In this document: positions 62,286-64,000 of the stretch, in pieces | Position numbering within the stretch: position 1 is the stretch's first letter | Layout: each line of letters starts with the position of its first letter | DNA from: Candidatus Thorarchaeota archaeon | GTDB lineage: Archaea; Asgardarchaeota; Thorarchaeia; Thorarchaeales; Thorarchaeaceae | Direction of reading: 5' to 3' | DNA length: 64,000 bases | NCBI GenBank assembly: GCA_016840385.1 | Contig: JAEOSL010000004.1 | Span: 40,806-104,805, forward strand | Notes under the pieces: generated by a model | Told to the model about the DNA's origin: nothing | The model's database searches: none | Seen by the model: only the letters and a program-made list of their open reading frames with translations | Made by a program: the position numbers and the translations under genes

Positions 62286-63102
62286 CTCCCAGTACTCTTA
62301 CAATTTCATCCTCTAGTTCTGAGAGGAGTGTCAGTCTTTCAGGTACATCAGGAAATAGTGTGTGAAGGGATCTAGCAGTTTGTGTAAGTTGAGGAGCAGT
62401 GAGTGAGCATTTCCTAATTACTTCATCATTACTTAGAACTGCACTCGTTGGACCGTCAGCAATAATTGAACCATTTGCCATTGCAATTGTTCGTGGGAAG
62501 TGCTCTATCACAAATTCGATGTCATGGGTAACTACGATGACTGTTCGTCCCTTCTTATTCAACTTCATCAACATGTCTGCAAGATTCTCTTTCTGACGGG
62601 CGTCTTGTCCTATAGTTGGTTCATCAAGAGCTAGGACCCGCGGTTCTGTAGCTAATACTGAAGCAAGGGCAACACGTTTTCGTTCTCCACCAGAGAGTGT
62701 GAAGGGAGACCTCTCTGATAAATCCTCAATGCCCAAGCTCGATAGGGTTCTTTTAGTTCGTTCTTTGATTTCATCTTCTGAGAAACCCAGTTGTTTTAGA
62801 CCAAATACTACTTCCTTTTCCACACTATCAAGAAAGAGTTGATGGTCAGGGTTCTGCATTACTAAACCGATCTCACGAGCAAGTTCTGCAACTGAGTAGT
62901 GTTTTGCATCAACTCCATCAAAAATAATCCGACCACTGTTAGGTCTAAGTAACCCATTGAGATGTTTTACTAATGTCGTCTTTCCTGCACCGTTTGCACC
63001 CATAATTGCTATTCTCTCAGCATCATCAATTTGAAGAGATACTCCTTGAAGGGCAGTATAAAGACCATCGTAAGCAAAGGATACGTCCTCCATCATGATC
63101 AT
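62278..63102 (-). CDS. ecfA: ECF transporter ATPase EcfA (second)
   Basis: A 274-residue ABC ATPase: Walker A GANGAGKTT, Q-loop VMQNPDHQLF, signature LSGGERKRVALA, Walker B VLALDEPT and the switch His in VVTHD. The Q-loop variant with NPDxQ is typical of ECF ATPases. It is translationally coupled to ecfT (eight-base overlap) and two bases after the other ATPase gene. Confidence 0.92.
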   Translation of the reverse strand: MIMMEDVSFAYDGLYTALQGVSLQIDDAERIAIMGANGAGKTTLVKHLNGLLRPNSGRIIFDGVDAKHYSVAELAREIGLVMQNPDHQLFLDSVEKEVVFGLKQLGFSEDEIKERTKRTLSSLGIEDLSERSPFTLSGGERKRVALASVLATEPRVLALDEPTIGQDARQKENLADMLMKLNKKGRTVIVVTHDIEFVIEHFPRTIAMANGSIIADGPTSAVLSNDEVIRKCSLTAPQLTQTARSLHTLFPDVPERLTLLSELEDEIVRVLGGA

Positions 63103-63104
63103 AG

Positions 63105-63941
63105 TTAGGAAGCCTCCTTCACCAGTCCTGCTAGCTCATCTCCTGTGAGCGGAACGCTACTCAGGTCAATACCATGTGCCTTTAGACGTTTATACAGCAG
63201 TGTAGCCTTGGGAACACCAACACCAATCTCTTGACAGATATCTTGGGATAGGATTTCCCTAGGAGGACCATCTGCAACAATACTTCCCTTGTCCATCAGA
63301 ACAACTCTACTTGCATCCTTTGATACGAGATCTAAGCGATGCTCAACAAGAAGCACAGTCATGTTTCGTTTATTCAGATCAGAAATAATGTCAAGAATGA
63401 TTTCAGCGCTTCTAGGATCTAAATTAGATGTGGGTTCATCTGCAACCAGTATCTTGGGTTTAAGAGCAAGAGTTGCAGCCATTGCTACTCGTTGCTGTTC
63501 TCCTCCAGACATTTCGTGAGGGTGTTTTTCTCTAAGATGTTCGAGATCAAGTAATTCGATTAGTTCTTCGACTCTACGGCGTATCTCGGTTGGTTCGACT
63601 CCGAGATTTTCAGGTCCAAATGCTATCTCTTTCTCAACATTGAGTGTGACAAGCTGGTTTTCGGGTTCCTGAAATACTAATCCCGCTATTGAAGAGAGTT
63701 CAGCCACAGTGTTTTCCCTAGTGTTCTTTCCGTCAATAATCACATTCCCGGCGATATATCCACGGTGAAACTGTGGCACAAGTGCATTAATTGTACGACA
63801 AAGTGTAGTCTTTCCACACCCGCTTGGTCCGGTAATTACTACATATTCACCCTCTTCGATTGTGAGGGCTATCTTCTTGAGTGCTAGAGTTTCAGCTCCA
63901 TAGTATTTGAAGCTAAAATCATCGAGTTCTATAAGCGGCAC
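63105..63941 (-). CDS. ecfA: ECF transporter ATPase EcfA (first)
   Basis: A 278-residue ABC ATPase: Walker A GPSGCGKTT, Q-loop VFQEPENQLV, signature MSGGEQQRVAMA, Walker B ILVADEPT, switch His in VEHRLD. It forms a heterodimer with the following ATPase and couples to EcfT. The start is GTG 63941, preceded by a strong Shine-Dalgarno-like ggaggtgt (minus strand, about 63948-63955). No substrate-binding EcfS gene is seen in the window; it may lie beyond the right edge. Confidence 0.92.
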   Translation of the reverse strand: MPLIELDDFSFKYYGAETLALKKIALTIEEGEYVVITGPSGCGKTTLCRTINALVPQFHRGYIAGNVIIDGKNTRENTVAELSSIAGLVFQEPENQLVTLNVEKEIAFGPENLGVEPTEIRRRVEELIELLDLEHLREKHPHEMSGGEQQRVAMAATLALKPKILVADEPTSNLDPRSAEIILDIISDLNKRNMTVLLVEHRLDLVSKDASRVVLMDKGSIVADGPPREILSQDICQEIGVGVPKATLLYKRLKAHGIDLSSVPLTGDELAGLVKEAS

Positions 63942-64000
63942 TCACTGACACCTCCTACGATTTCTTTGTAGAATCAGGTTTGGTTTCCACTGCGACTCTT

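Noticed and set aside
1..64000. Integrase or TnpA transposase that would drive the cassette-like array or TnpB elements
   Set aside because: No tyrosine or serine recombinase or HUH transposase was recognised in the window.

Overview
The window reads as a chromosomal segment of an Asgard archaeon, most likely of the Thorarchaeia. That assignment is an inference from gene content. The supporting genes are a full-length eukaryote-like actin (27.4-28.6 kb), a Ras/Rab-type small GTPase beside a possible longin/roadblock-type protein (12.4-14.6 kb), a WD40 propeller (59.8-60.8 kb), archaeal LeuRS, KEOPS Cgi121, TATA-like promoters and many GTG/TTG starts. No rRNA, tRNA or CRISPR array was seen.

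Layout. 0-3.2 kb: 3' part of leuS, a DUF998 membrane protein and a membrane histidine kinase. 3.2-10.1 kb: two redox operons on the minus strand. One is MvhD/ferredoxin, ferredoxin and two MetV-like zinc proteins. The other is MoaD-like, cyclic amidohydrolase, ferredoxin and a tungsten aldehyde:ferredoxin oxidoreductase. 10.2-16.2 kb: PfkB kinase, M24 peptidase, small GTPase with neighbour, PH-like zinc-ribbon membrane protein, DUF998. 16.3-20.6 kb: a very large cell-surface beta-helix protein.

21.8-27.5 kb is the strangest stretch. Six direct copies of a hairpin module occur; four carry the last 11-16 codons of the actin gene as well. They separate five single-gene segments (metallophosphatase, unknown, two surface proteins, GNAT) and end in the actin gene itself. 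Actin is transcribed divergently from an HTH-CARF-like regulator followed by an RNase III-fold protein. Next come an HD phosphohydrolase and a primase-large-subunit-like Fe-S protein.

32.5-47 kb: FG-GAP propeller; CDP-alcohol phosphatidyltransferase with a nucleotidyltransferase; a TnpB lacking the RuvC-II glutamate; a 1598-residue protein with a RecB-type nuclease core, convergent with a RadA paralogue that lacks the catalytic glutamate; an HNH protein; and a secreted caspase-fold peptidase with an anchored partner. 47.3-51.6 kb: tRNA-modification genes (TsaC, THUMP, Cgi121), an intact TnpB inserted at the Cgi121 start, a phosphoribosyltransferase and an orphan 3' end of the first TnpB element. 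51.7-59.3 kb: histidine degradation (hutI, hutH and a hutU split by one missing base), two paralogous small winged-helix regulators and an M20 peptidase. 59.5-64 kb: VOC protein, WD40 protein, an unknown protein and an ECF transporter module (EcfT, two EcfA ATPases).

Best candidates for something undescribed: (1) the actin-tail repeat array, (2) the RecB-like giant protein with its RadA paralogue, (3) the HTH-CARF/RNase III-fold operon next to actin, and (4) the TnpB element whose 3' end also exists alone elsewhere.
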